The position numbers and the translations under genes are program-made. Shown one piece after another: positions 30,883 to 41,150 of a DNA stretch of 43,913 nucleotides. The stretch is taken from contig NW_026971184.1 of NCBI RefSeq assembly GCF_963678635.1, positions 1 through 43,913 of the forward strand, written 5' to 3'. How positions within the stretch are numbered: the first letter of the stretch is position 1; the number at the start of each line of letters is the position of its first letter. Source of the DNA: Symsagittifera roscoffensis. Taxonomy: Eukaryota; Xenacoelomorpha; Acoela; Convolutidae. The notes under the pieces were generated by a model. The model was not told where the DNA came from. It saw nothing but the letters and a program-made list of their open reading frames with translations, and made no database searches.

Positions 30883-33800
30883 TGTGGGGAATTTGGGAAC
30901 AAGTATGCTCTTTTGCATGCAGCTTGACACCACAAAAGTTGTCAAGCAGGGATTATTTCTTGTCCTGATTGTAAGTATTTCACTTAACAATAGAAGAATG
31001 AATTGTCAATTGGCCAAAAAGCATGCTCCATCAACTTCCAAGCAACCAACGGTTTGCTCGTCTTGCTAGAAGGAGTATCCGTGTTTGCTCCCACAACATC
31101 GGATAAAAGAACATCAACGGAACAGCGAAACAACGGAAACCAAGTGATACGGTTGCAAACTCGAATAATATTGTAAAGAAGGAAGGGAAAGACGAAGAGA
31201 ACCTCGAAGAGGATTGAGTGCTTGTGAACACTTGTTTGTGGATTCAGAAGTGGAAAAATGGGAGACATAAGTTAACTAACATTCAAACGTCAAAGTTGGA
31301 TACCAAAATTAGCAACGAGAAAAGTGAAGAAGTATTCAAAAAGCTGGATTCCGCTGCAAAAAACATTATAACTCTTGATTTTGTTCCTCGTAACGTCGAA
31401 ACGTGAGAACTTCGGTATTATTAAGCACACGAAAATAATACTCCTAATGGAAAGTCGCATTTACTGCGTAAAAAAGCCGACTTTATTACAACCCAGAGGA
31501 AAATGAAAAACTTGATATCGTGGAGCAATGTACTCAAAAATGTCAAAACACAAAATGGAGGTTCAAATTGTTCAGAAGCGTCCTACCAAATGGATGTCCA
31601 GACTCTGTTGTACCCGAGTTTTTACTGAAAAACCACTCAGTAAACTATCTTTTGCGGACAAATTTAAATAACCATACAAGTATCATATTTGTCTTTTGCG
31701 TGCGTTAAATTTTATTTGCATGCCTGTGGTAACTTCGTTGCTCGTACATCACAGCAGTTTGTATCAAAACTGGAGACGACCCAAAGAACTTTCGAAGAGT
31801 GTCAATTGATGTTCTCCCTAATGTAGAGGAAATAATTGAACGTAAGATATTCAATTACAATTTCGACATTCAACAAGGAAAACATGTTCAAGACTTACAG
31901 AGGCGAAGTGTTGGAAAGTTTGAAAAAGCCCTGATATTGTTAAGATTTACAATTGATATTGGTTCGCTCTTCAAATGTTATCAATGTCCTAGCTGTGAAT
32001 GTTTTTTAAAAGATCAGACGTATTCAACAAACATCTAACCAGATGTAAAGATCAACTTCGATATTTTTATCCCAAAAATGCGTCCACAAAACGAGAATCA
32101 ATATTGGAGAAACTGGACGGATTGAACAATCCCTACACTAAAGGTCAAAAATTTCTTAGTAATGCAGCAGTTTTTGACTTCGAATCAGTTTGTGTTCCCA
32201 TGGAAGGATTGAAGGCAACCGAAACAACTACTTAGAATGGAAAACTTGTCCCTATTTCTGTCTCAATGTCTTCAAATCTGCAAGATGATTTTTTTTTGTG
32301 AAAAAGATCCAGGTTTCATATAGTTTTTTTTTTGTTTCCAGCTTGGAACTTCTCACTGAAAAAGCAAACTTCAAAGGAAAACCAAATTTTAAGAAATCGG
32401 AAACACTTTCAACGATCGAGTCAAAACGATCTTCAATATACTCAATGCTATAATTTTAAGGAATTACTAGAAATCTTTGAGTTTGAAGATGAATGTTTTG
32501 AGGATGGCGAGGAAAATGACATGTCTACACAGTTCTTCAGAATGCAAAAAAAAATTGAATGATTCGAAACAGCATTAGAGCCCTATATAAATACTTTGCC
32601 ATGTTTCGGATCCAATAGTATGAGATAAGATCTAAACCTAATCAATTGTTATTTGTTTCCATACCTTATTTGTGATGAAGAAATTGAATCAGCAGCCATT
32701 ATGAAAGTGAAAGATTTCAATTCCTTTAAATTTGGTGACAAACAGTTTCTCGACATAATGAAGTTTCTTGGAAGAGCAACAGCATTGAATTCGTTTCTGA
32801 AAGCCTATAAATCAAGTAAAACCAAAGTTTTCTCCCTGCAAAAATTTTGACATTCCAGTCAAACTAGAATAAACGGAATAATTTCCATATGAAGACTTTT
32901 TCAGCAAACTGAGAAATCAGAACCCTCTCGAGAAAGATTTCAACGATTACGAAAAACTGAAACTGGTTAAGGGAGGTCTTGATCAACAATGTGCGCTGAA
33001 GTAGTTACAAGCTCAATCAGTTCAGCCAACAGAATTCAAAAACTAATCTTAATTGAAAAGCGTCGGGGAGCAACACAACATGATTACTTTCAAAGTTTTC
33101 TTACGATGATTTAACAACAAAGAGGTTGTTCCTACTCCTGAAGCTATGGGAAAAACAATAAAATGTTACCATGTGTAAAGGAATTGACATGCTGAAACTG
33201 GGGTGCACGCTGCCAAATCTTGCAAATATCTGCTTACACAAGCCGATAAATCCTAAATTTCAGCCGTTCTTTGAAGGATATGAGAATTTGTGTGAGAAAA
33301 GTAGAGACGACATGACTGCAGGTACATCATTAATTTTTACGCAAGGCAGTCGTTGGAATTGACGCTAGCCATTTATATCAATTATCAATGTGTCACGAGA
33401 TGCCGACCGGACTATTCACAAAATGGGAGTTTGACTCGATCGTAAGAAAATTGAATGTATTCATGTTGATGGCTACTGGGATCACTGAAAAACGGCATCT
33501 GAAGCTATGAGTTGCTACTATCACATCTACTAATGCCAAAAAACCCGTCCATCATTGTCAGAACAAGATAATGAAAGGTGAAAAAGAAGCAAGGAATTTG
33601 AAGAATTGAGTACATAAAAGAAAGAGGATGTGGGGAATTCAAAATGTGGGAGTTTGAGTGGTGGGTGCAATTTAAATCAAACTCTTCAGTCAAGTATCAT
33701 GTCAAGACAAATTTTCTTTATAAAGACCTCTGTCTTCTGATTTTTTAATTGAAAAAACAAAGAATGGATCATTTTTTGGCTAAGTGCAATGTAATTCAAT

Positions 33801-34880
33801 AATTTTCACATTTCCCTTCAATAGTAAAAAAAAAATGACGTCTGCTGTAACGATATTGGAGAGTACATAAAAAACTATGTCGAAGAAATTGATTTGCTGA
33901 AAAACCCACAACGAGTTTTCATTTCTAGCTTTAAATTTGAAAATGGCACAACCATCACTCCTCTTTTAACTCTATCTAAGTCTTGGACTTCAATGTACGA
34001 AAAATCATCGGTCTGATGAGTACACACCTAGAAACTGTTTCAACAACTATGTTCATGCTGTTGTTGATGCTCGATGAGAAGATAATCCCCAATCTGAAGC
34101 TGTTGCTGAGACGAGTAGGCTTATTGGTAGCAGCTCGTACGGTTATCAAAAGATGAACAGATCCAGACACAAAGAAACCAAATATCTCGGCGATGAGGAG
34201 AAACCCAAAGCAAAAAATAAGAAAAATTTCAAGCGGTTGATTGTTTTAAAAAAATTGTAGAATGAGAATTACTGAAGTCAACAATCGAAACTAGAAAACC
34301 AATTATTGTAGCTTTTTGAGTATTCAAAACGCCAAACTCAGAATGTAGTAGTTATACTACAATTTGTTCCACAAGTTTTGCGATGGGAATCAATTCAAAG
34401 AAATGCGAGATGAACACGGACTTTTGTATCTAGCATTAGCAGACGACAAAGTCGACGATTGTATATTATCAGATAATAACGCTCGATGGACACCAATTGT
34501 AGAAACGACTTTTTAGCTGATGCACAAAAAACCACATAAATGCTGCGCCGTTCACAAAAAGCATGAGAAACCAGAACATGTACCAAATTGTTGTGCCTGT
34601 GCATCAAGACGTATGCTGTTGTGACAGTAAGAGCGATAATTTTAAAAGTAGTAGCAAAGGACTCAACAAGAGAACGCTAGAATATACTGACGATAGACCA
34701 ATGTCCAAATACATACATGCCATTAATGAAACTGTATAATTGAAGTCGACAAATCGCGGATTCAAAACCTCCAATTCTTTAGTCGGAACATATGAACAAA
34801 CTAAAAACAGGACTCGGATATTTTTACCCAAAAAGAGAAGTACTCAATGATGAATTACAAAGAAAGCCTTTGAAGTTGTA
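30883..34880 (+). pseudogene. Decayed C2H2 zinc-finger / family B DNA polymerase (copy B)
   Basis: Homologue of copy A on the opposite strand, about 1,330 codons long. In order: a first finger whose second Cys codon is lost (CGEFG, 30883); a finger with CPDCKYFT across 30962-30985; AKKHAPSTSKQPTVCSSC; LDTKISNEKSEEVFKKL (about 31290); KNLISWSNVLKNVK (about 31505-31550); a C...H-x4-C finger near 32000-32050; exonuclease motif I FDFES (32173-32187); LKLGCTLPNLANICLH (about 33190-33240); motif A GIDASHLY (33355-33378); motif B region with SSYGYQK (34132-34152), where the usual Lys and Asn before it read Arg and Ser; motif C changed to NTD and followed by a one-base deletion (34413-34425); and the C-terminal KGLNKRTLE, RPMSKY and YEQTKN patches. 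Numerous stops and shifts make it non-functional. Confidence 0.88.
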
Positions 34881-35218
34881 AGTTTAACATTATGACTGTA
34901 GTAAAATTTTGAACGATGCAATGATTTATATGTTCAACTGTAACTAAACTTTTCAACTGTAAAAAAAACAGTTTATAGTAAATTATTTTTTTTCTGAACA
35001 ACTTCTGTTCTTCGTCGAACTTTCAGTCAGTTTTCAGCGTAGATTTAGCATTTTCAATTTGGCTTAGAAAAAATCAAAAATATATGTCAATACATTGAGA
35101 AAACTATACCCTATCCGATTGGTGTAGAGGATCTTAAACATGGTTAGATTGGACGACAAAAAAAATTCTGAAACTTACAATCACACTGAAACCTTATCAT
35201 CCCCAATCTTAACACATT

Positions 35219-35368
35219 AGGGAAACATTTCTCTATCTTAAAACATAGGACGTTTATTCCCTATCTTAATACATAGCTTGGAAATCGGATGCTATATTCC
35301 CTATCATAACACATTGGGGTCTCCACCCAACCCCACTCCTGATTGCCACCAACATATACCACATAAAT
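35219..35368 (+). repeat. Right flanking direct repeat of element copy B
   Basis: Partner of 29336-29465. It contains three successive versions of a motif near CCCTATCTTAATACATAG (35229, 35256 and 35300), spaced roughly 30-40 bases apart, then CACTCCTGATTGCCACCAAC. The open frame covering it (35278-35514) has no features of a real protein. Confidence 0.76.
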
Positions 35369-35399
35369 ATTGTCGCAGATACGAATATAATAGTTCTGA

Positions 35400-35938
35400 A
35401 TTCAAACAAAAAAAAGAGGTAAACCAAATAGACCGCCAAATTTTAATTTTCGATCAAAACATGGAAAAAGGTCAGAGACTACCAAACAAAGGATTCCAAA
35501 GCAATAACAGCTAGAGAAAAACAATTCCAAATAGCTATAGTAACAGCAGGCCACAATCCATTTATTCTAATAATTTTCTTGGAAGATCACCAGCTGAAAG
35601 AAAGACGCAAAATTTTTGACAAAACCGTTATATTTAATCAAAAAAAAACAAAACAATCAATACAAAAACAATTATTCCAGATCAAACTCCAATAGAAGTA
35701 ACAAATATTACCATAATAGAAATCTTTTATACGCAAATTCCGAACAAGGACTACTCTAAAGATTAACCCAGAAGTTCTCCAAACAACGGTAATCTGTATT
35801 ATTCAAAAAATCGTAGCAGAAATTACTTTAACAAAATATCTTTAAAATTTCTAAAAACAGACCATATAAAAATAAGTATAGAAAAGTCCCATGAGATTTC
35901 AACAAACAGAAACAGTTGTTATCAAAACAGATCACGTT
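35400..35938. other. A-rich interval, no gene seen
   Basis: The plus strand is strongly A-rich. No homology to the other repeats was noticed, and there are no open frames worth reporting apart from those rejected. Confidence 0.55.
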
Positions 35939-35939
35939 T

Positions 35940-36749
35940 TCGGGTGTCGGATCTTCAGACTACGTGATTATCATTAAAAACACTGCTCGAATATCATAAT
36001 TTACTATGTTTTAGTGACAGTTATAATTAAACCCATTCATCGGATTGACCTTTTCCTCTTTTTAGCTACTCATGCTCTGAAATACAATAAAAATAGGAGA
36101 AAATTGAATTACTCAGTGCATCACAGCTGCTAAAAGTGTGTAATATAGTCTACTAAAACCTTGGGCACCGGCCCACCATCTCCACTCTCCCTCAGTGATA
36201 ACTCTTATGTATTGCCGATCTCGTGGCACGGGATACTACTGATTCGCTCCTGATGTCCCACTGGACCTTCTTTCCTTATGGTTTCTTCAAGGTGATCGTC
36301 TTATCGTGTCTTGTTATCACGATAAGAGGCTTCGTATCTCTAGCGTTTCTTTCAACTGATTCCAGTTTTGGTAATTCGGATGTCTGTGTTTTCTGATTCT
36401 CTTGCCAATTGTGCCCGTACTAGCATTTCTCAGAGACAGACCGCAAATAGTCAAAGTTTTGAAAATTAAGAAATCGAGAAAGCTCTGACCCTCATTTTCA
36501 CTGATAATTGATCGCTAAGGCCTGCCTGATAATTGAGGATTTTCACTGATAATTGATCGTCATTTTTCCAGTGCCGCAGCGGTATCGACTGTGCCAATCC
36601 GAGGGAAGAGCTCATACTCCCCGAACAGTACTTTCCATTGTCCCCATTGAACGCAACAACTTACAAATTGCACTAAAAAACTGAAAAATCTACTCCACCT
36701 CAACTCACTGCGTGTCATAAACGGCATCATTCTACATTAAACTGCTTTC
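35940..36749. repeat. LTR-like long direct repeat, left copy
   Basis: Starts at CGGGTGTCGGATC and matches 43155-43913 in direct orientation, 7,215 bases away, with scattered substitutions and small indels. Landmarks are GACTACGTGATTATCATTAA, CTCCTGATGTCCCACTG, GAGGCTTCGTATCTCTAGCG, CATTTCTCAGAGACAGACCG and TTTTTCCAGTGCCGCAGCGG. The left copy has an extra partial duplication of TTTTCACTGATAATTGATCG (about 36534-36569) absent from the right copy. Since the right copy runs off the window, the repeat may continue past 36749. Length and spacing fit an LTR, but no primer-binding site or polypurine tract was established. Confidence 0.9.
36300..36326. other. Conserved perfect 9-bp hairpin (left copy)
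   Basis: CTTATCGTG, nine-base loop, CACGATAAG. The right copy (43501-43527) keeps both arms exactly while its loop differs by one base. It could act in RNA as a structure or at DNA level as a binding site; the role is unknown. Confidence 0.8.
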
Positions 36750-37192
36750 TAACATTTTCACAAAAATTGCACTACAAGCAGTTTCCTAGTTTCCTAGATA
36801 AAATCTTTTTCTGACTATTTACGTCATTCCATCTTAAAATTTCTCCTTGCTCTCGCTGATTTAAAAATTTTGGGACGTGGCAGGGCAACGCACACAAAGT
36901 ATAATTTAACTTACTCAACCTCTTCGAGCAAGTGTACCCAAATGCTACCAGGTCGCCACAAAGTTAAAAACTTCAGTCAGGTTTAAATAGTTAAATATAC
37001 TCACCTAACTCCATATGTATAAATAACATCAACAAAAATTATCCATTTTAATTAAAAAGTTTTTCAACAGACCAAATTACATCAAAACAAAAAGTTTTAA
37101 ATAATCATTAATCAATCTTGGTAAATCCACGTTTACTTTCTGCTCCAGGTTCCTGCAAAAGCTATTATGCAGACACATTCTTACGTTTCGTT
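36750..37192. other. Transition from direct repeat to coding relic
   Basis: AT-rich with no gene. On the minus strand at 36949-36960 it reads TGGCGACCTGG within a GC-richer patch (36880-36965, CGTGGCAGGGCAACGCACAC on the plus strand). Whether this is inside the long repeat cannot be told because the right copy is cut off. Confidence 0.5.
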
Positions 37193-37708
37193 CTAGGTCA
37201 GCTTGTAAAACCTATTTTTGTCATGTTCTGTGATACAAGGCGATTCAAGTACTTGCTTCACCGCAGCGGTAACGGCGTTTCTTTGCGCCTGGAAAGCTTT
37301 CTTAGAGGCTCCCGGTCCTATATCTCGCTGGAAGGATTGATAGGCCTCCGTGTTCCTGGACAAATGACGCTTCGCGCGTTCACTCATCCATGCCGTCATA
37401 GCTGCACGGAACCAATGCATCAACCTTTGCCTCGCCGATATCCTCACAATGGCTTTGGGTAACCTCAGAACCTTGCAGTTGCTCCTGAAAATATCCAGGC
37501 TGGGGTTGTTTTTCACGCTGCTCAGTTGCTTAGGCGTCGGCACCGTCGTGTCCCGTTCACTCGCGCCCGCGTTGGCTACTAACAACCTCACAGCCAGTAT
37601 GACACTAGCCACCAAGATTAACACCGGCTGGTTTGTACAGGCAACCACGTGGAGAACAGCTCCTCCACGTCCCACACTAACACTAAGTTTCCGCGATTGG
37701 GTTACCAT
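37193..37708 (-). pseudogene. Relic block f: unidentified protein, basic helical C-terminus
   Basis: Longest uninterrupted frame of the island (171 codons as an open frame; the first codon need not be a real start). The N-terminal third has a hydrophobic stretch (VLILVASVILAVRLLVANAG) that could be a membrane segment. The rest is basic and helical: LMHWFRAAMTAWMSERAKRH, then AFQAQRNAVTAAVKQVLE and a tail ITEHDKNRFYKL before the stop. This looks like the true C-terminus of the gene series. The last 80 residues recall the helical character of RNA-virus nucleoprotein ends, but this is an impression, not an identification. Confidence 0.45.
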
Positions 37709-37832
37709 AACGTTGCGCCAGGCAGTGACAAGGATAGTCCCTGTGGGTCATCAAAATGTTCCTCCGGGTACGGTACCCTGAAGCTCCTAGCAACGGTTCA
37801 ACTTGAGTTATAATTTGACGCACGTCGTCATT

Positions 37833-38318
37833 TTATTCTATGGTGGGGACTTCAGTCGGTAATGCCCCGCTCGCCTTCTTTTTCTGGAATTCACTCATTT
37901 TACCCTCACTTAATCTCTTGAAGTTTTCACCCACGACATCCTGCAACTCGCCTTCTGATCTCTCCGGGACGGCCCGAATGATCTTCGTTAACAAGACATT
38001 CGACCTCTCCGACATTCTGGGCAATCTCAAGTATTTCGGTAGAGATAAGAAATGATTGATCAACACCTGCTGTGTCATCGCAAACAAAGCCACCATGTGC
38101 GTAGGAAAGTTACTATTTCAAAATGATGCGGAGCTCGAACCCATCAGATGTTTGAAGCCGGTAGGTCTATGATAAGCCTCGCTAACTTTCAGGTTCATCT
38201 CGTTTTCTAGAGCCTCTCGCCAACCTCCAATCTTTTTCTTCGTCTGTAACGCTCCAGGGAACACTTTCACACTCAGAGAGGTAACTATCCATGGGGACGC
38301 TACAGGTGTTCCAATGAC
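37833..38318 (-). pseudogene. Relic block e: unidentified protein
   Basis: One frame with a single internal TGA over 162 codons. Readable patches are TPVASPWIVTSLSVKVFPGA, KIGGWREALENEMNLKV, YHRPTGFKHLMGSSSASF (stop), then FAMTQQVLINHFLSLPKYLR and a charged tail GENFKRLSEGKMSEFQKKK ending in a true-looking stop after PTEVPTIE. Mostly helical, soluble-protein composition. No family is assigned. The next block (f) starts about 125 bases further in another frame. Confidence 0.45.
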
Positions 38319-38563
38319 TCAACCGAGCTGGTCATGCTATAAAACTCTAGCAGTAATCATTTTCACGTTCGTTACTCCATGGCAGTCCGCAACTTATTGC
38401 TTTTCCTTTATGTACAATATAATAATCTCCAATACAATTAGGCTAGTTGGCGATGCTGATCACTCAGTGTATTCAAACAATGACCATTCCCACACACGTG
38501 TACTTTCATCACACAACTGGAAGCCATACAAATTCCCTGCTTCAAGCAATCACTCGGAGAATT

Positions 38564-38749
38564 TCACTCGGACGAATACGTGGTTGGTTTACCATCCTGC
38601 TTCACTACTTTCAAGGCCAACAGATGATGCATCACAGCCATACCATGCAGACTCACGTCATCGTCCAAATCCTGCGCGACGTCTGCCGTCACTTCCCAGA
38701 TCAAAGACCGTTCGGGTGTGGACACCATGAAGGCTTCATGAGCGCCCAC
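38564..38749 (-). pseudogene. Relic block between d and e
   Basis: Sixty codons, open between stops, reading GAHEAFMVSTPERSLIWEVT, ADVAQDLDDDVSLHGMAVMH and HLLALKVVKQDGKPTTYSSE. Coding-like composition in contrast to the plus-strand frame overlapping it. No family is assigned. Sequence from 38319 to 38563 is more damaged, with several stops in each frame. Confidence 0.4.
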
Positions 38750-38849
38750 CTGGTCGTTAAGCTAGTCATCAAGGGAAAGTCCCACGAAACACACTCAAAG
38801 CATTCAGCTCCGGAACAGAGGGTTCAACCACTCGTTCCTCCAAAATGAT

Positions 38850-39173
38850 TCACAGCTTGGGTTGTCCAACTGTGAACTTGCCGGTTTTCTTGACTCTCTC
38901 GACCCAGAAATCGAGGATTATGACATGTTCGTAGTCACAATAAACCCTTCTGGCTTCCTCGTCCACAGAGGATTTGTACGCTATTCCTGGCATGCCTGAC
39001 ACGTTTTGAAATGACTTCAACTTACAAAAGATTGCACAGTCCTTCGGATCCCTGACCATCTCAAAAGATTCACGACTCACTTTAAGCTTCTCGTTCGAGT
39101 ATCTCCTCTCCTCCTCTAGCCTTCGATGGCTCTCTATATCATTAAAATCCTTGGTCAGTATTAGCAGAGACAT
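38850..39173 (-). pseudogene. Relic block d: unidentified protein
   Basis: 107 codons from an ATG-like point, preceded in the same region by a readable but stop-containing stretch (39190-39400). Patches are TKDFNDIESHRRLEEERRYS, SFEMVRDPKDCAIFCKLKSF, VSGMPGIAYKSSVDEEARRV and DYEHVIILDFWVERVKKTGK. After the stop at 38850 the same frame stays coding-like for about 26 codons (ERVVEPSVPELNALSVFRG). The protein looks globular and charged. No catalytic signature is recognised. Confidence 0.42.
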
Positions 39174-39566
39174 GTCCTGGTATAACTCCAGGAGATCACT
39201 TAGAAGATATCGTTCCCGATCAACTCCCTCTTGTCGAGTGGTTTTTTAAACATTCTTCCAATACAGGAGTGGGGATGCGATCCACCACGAATCTTACAAA
39301 ACAAAGGGCATCTTTGAGCTAAGCCCAGGCTATCGCAGAGTCATCTCTGCTATTTATATTCGCAGGGCTTCCATGATTTCTAACTACTGCACCTTCGATC
39401 TCGAATTGTTACTGCGTACTCTGATATTTTAACTCCCATCAAGGCCCAATTCAATCTTAATTGGAAGTCGGTCCGTGCGCATAGGTATGCCAGGTACGCC
39501 GCCACCGTTGCCGGCACATATATGGTCTAGTCAAAGTATATTTGGAGGGCGGCTCTCCAGGGTTTT

Positions 39567-40031
39567 TTAACAACTGTCCAGTCCAATTTCGTTTGCCTTT
39601 GAGGAAATCACGGTGACAAACTCCTTCCGCTTCAGATTATAATTTAGGTACTCTTGCATGGCCTTGTTCTCACTCCAGGTCATCAAGTGCCTTCTCGCCG
39701 AGTTCCTTGCCTTGGGCATCTCCACGTAACCCCCAGAGGGGTCACTCATGTGGACTGGGTCGGGTACTGTGATCCGACTGTACTCAACCACACCGAGTGA
39801 TCCTTACAGCTTCATCCGTACCATGTTCTTTCGCGAGGGTTTATTGTAATCAAGACCACCAGATCCACACTGGCTGATGACTTCCATTTCGGGTTTCGTA
39901 ACTGCCAAGGTTCGTGCACTCTTCTCTGATTTCGAGGCCGTTGAGATCAATTCAGCCAATAACATTGGTGGTACCAGATTTTCGTTTTTGTCCACCACCC
40001 AGTGCCGTGCAATCTCATTGTCCATTCTCAT
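39567..40031 (-). pseudogene. Relic block c: unidentified protein, one internal stop
   Basis: Two runs in one frame separated by a single TGA or TAA around 39804. Patches are NEIARHWVVDKNENLVPPML, EKSARTLAVTKPEMEVISQC, GSGGLDYNKPSRKNM (stop), VPDPVHMSDPSGGYVEMPKA, RNSARRHLMTWSENKAMQEY and LNYNLKRKEFVTVISSKANE. It continues block b after a frameshift near 40015-40031. Downstream, 39440-39560 reads IYVPATVAAYLAYLCARTDF in another frame. Identity unknown. Confidence 0.45.
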
Positions 40032-41022
40032 TTAGGCGAGATGCTTCCGCTGAAGAGGCCACCACCGCGTTCGCTTTCCACTTTGCCTCTCTTTGATTCA
40101 CTACTTTACTTCCTACTATGCTTTTAAATCTTTTCAGCCCCTTCTTGGCTCTCTTGATTGGTTGCTTCTTCGTGATCTGATAATAATCGGCGCTGTCTTC
40201 CGCGACAGACTCGGGAAAAACGTCAGACTCTATGGAGCTCATCAATTTCCCAGGAACTTTGCGCAAAATGGACAGATTCAACCCCAACTTCATCACCGAC
40301 TGCGTCCCGTAGCTACCTATCACGTCCCAAGTCCTCTACATGAAGTTCTTTCGGTTCCAGGCTACTCCCATCTTGCGATCCAGTACTTTTTGGCATCTCT
40401 CCTATTCCTCCTCTGGCAATGTGCCCATGAAGATTACCCTCATTGTGTCATCGATTCTTCTTCTCCTTGTTGACTCGTTGAGCAGTTTATTTATGCCCCT
40501 ACTCCGGGAACCTAATGCCAGTCCTACTGCGTCCATTGGAGACAGGTTGGCTGGTGCCTCCTCCGCGTGGGATATGAAAGAAAATGGCGTCATCAACAAT
40601 AGATGCTCATCGACTTCCTCCTCCTCGTCTTCTTCACTGAATTGATACTCAAGCAAGTCCCTCTCCAAAGCTCCTAAGCCTAGTCCACTCGTCTTGTCCT
40701 CCTTTTCTTCCAAGGTATCGTCATCCTGATTCATTACCTCGTCATCATTGACATCTGGTTTAGGTCTTAGTCCCGATTGACCCTGGCGCATATCCATGCG
40801 CGAGTCCGGCCGAGCCGGCACAGTCAGATCCCATGCATCGCAGAACAGCTCATCGTTCACCAGAAATTCCATGGAATCATCGCCATGTAGCGCCAGTTCA
40901 TCCATAACCGTCATGTGGATATCTACTCTACATTCCCTTGACACCTCCAGTAGTATCCCTTTCACCTCTCCTGGCCCCTTCGTTCGTGACCAATCATCGG
41001 ATGTTGTGTACAGTTGTTCCAC
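40015..41022 (-). pseudogene. Relic block b: acidic domain then basic helical domain
   Basis: One frame over 336 codons with only two stops, the best-preserved part of the island. It begins near SRECRVDIHMTVMDELALHG and passes into a long acidic linker (residues about 75-145, with runs of Asp and Glu such as SEEDEEEEVDEH). It then reads LSPMDAVGLALGSRSRGINK, STRRRRIDDTMRVIFMGTLP, SYGTQSVMKLGLNLSILRKV and a basic patch TKKQPIKRAKKGLKRFKS. The acidic and basic modules suggest a nucleic-acid or assembly role, but nothing is diagnostic. Retroelement Gag-like or viral structural protein are both possible. Confidence 0.5.
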
Positions 41023-41150
41023 ACATCAGCGGAGACCGTGGGCTTCCTGGAAAGTGATGATTTAATCTTCTTCCGGCTCCATGCATAAGAAAAAGTGAAA
41101 TCAAATGCATGCATGACTGCTACGTTCCAGCTGATGAAGCGTGGCTCCAT

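Larger units (their letters stand above)
29470..35160 (+). mobile_element. Element copy B (shared block plus zinc-finger PolB)
   Basis: Inverted relative to copy A. It comprises a shared non-coding block (29470-30720), the polymerase relic (30883-34880), and a 3' tail homologous to the left edge of copy A (CATTGAGAAAACTATACCCT, GGTGTAGAGGATCTTAAACA). The small ORF expected on the minus strand left of 29470 is absent. Direct repeats at 29336-29465 and 35219-35368 bracket the copy. True element ends are not determined. Confidence 0.68.

Noticed and set aside
30965-30990. GTAAGTATTT as a splice donor in polymerase copy B
   Set aside because: The bases encode the Cys-Lys-Tyr of a CPDCKYF zinc-finger motif, and copy A reads through the same codons (with Cys changed to Ser).
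30984-31268. 94-codon minus-strand frame at the start of polymerase copy B
   Set aside because: It is antisense to the zinc-finger and linker codons of the plus-strand relic, which are supported by homology to copy A.
35278-35514. 78-codon plus-strand frame
   Set aside because: It runs through the flanking direct repeat of element B and low-complexity A-rich DNA, without conserved protein features.
37118-38848. Plus-strand open frames of 110-138 codons overlapping the GC-richer island
   Set aside because: They overlap better minus-strand blocks, are rich in Arg, Ser, Pro and His as expected of antisense frames, and show no ordered domain composition.
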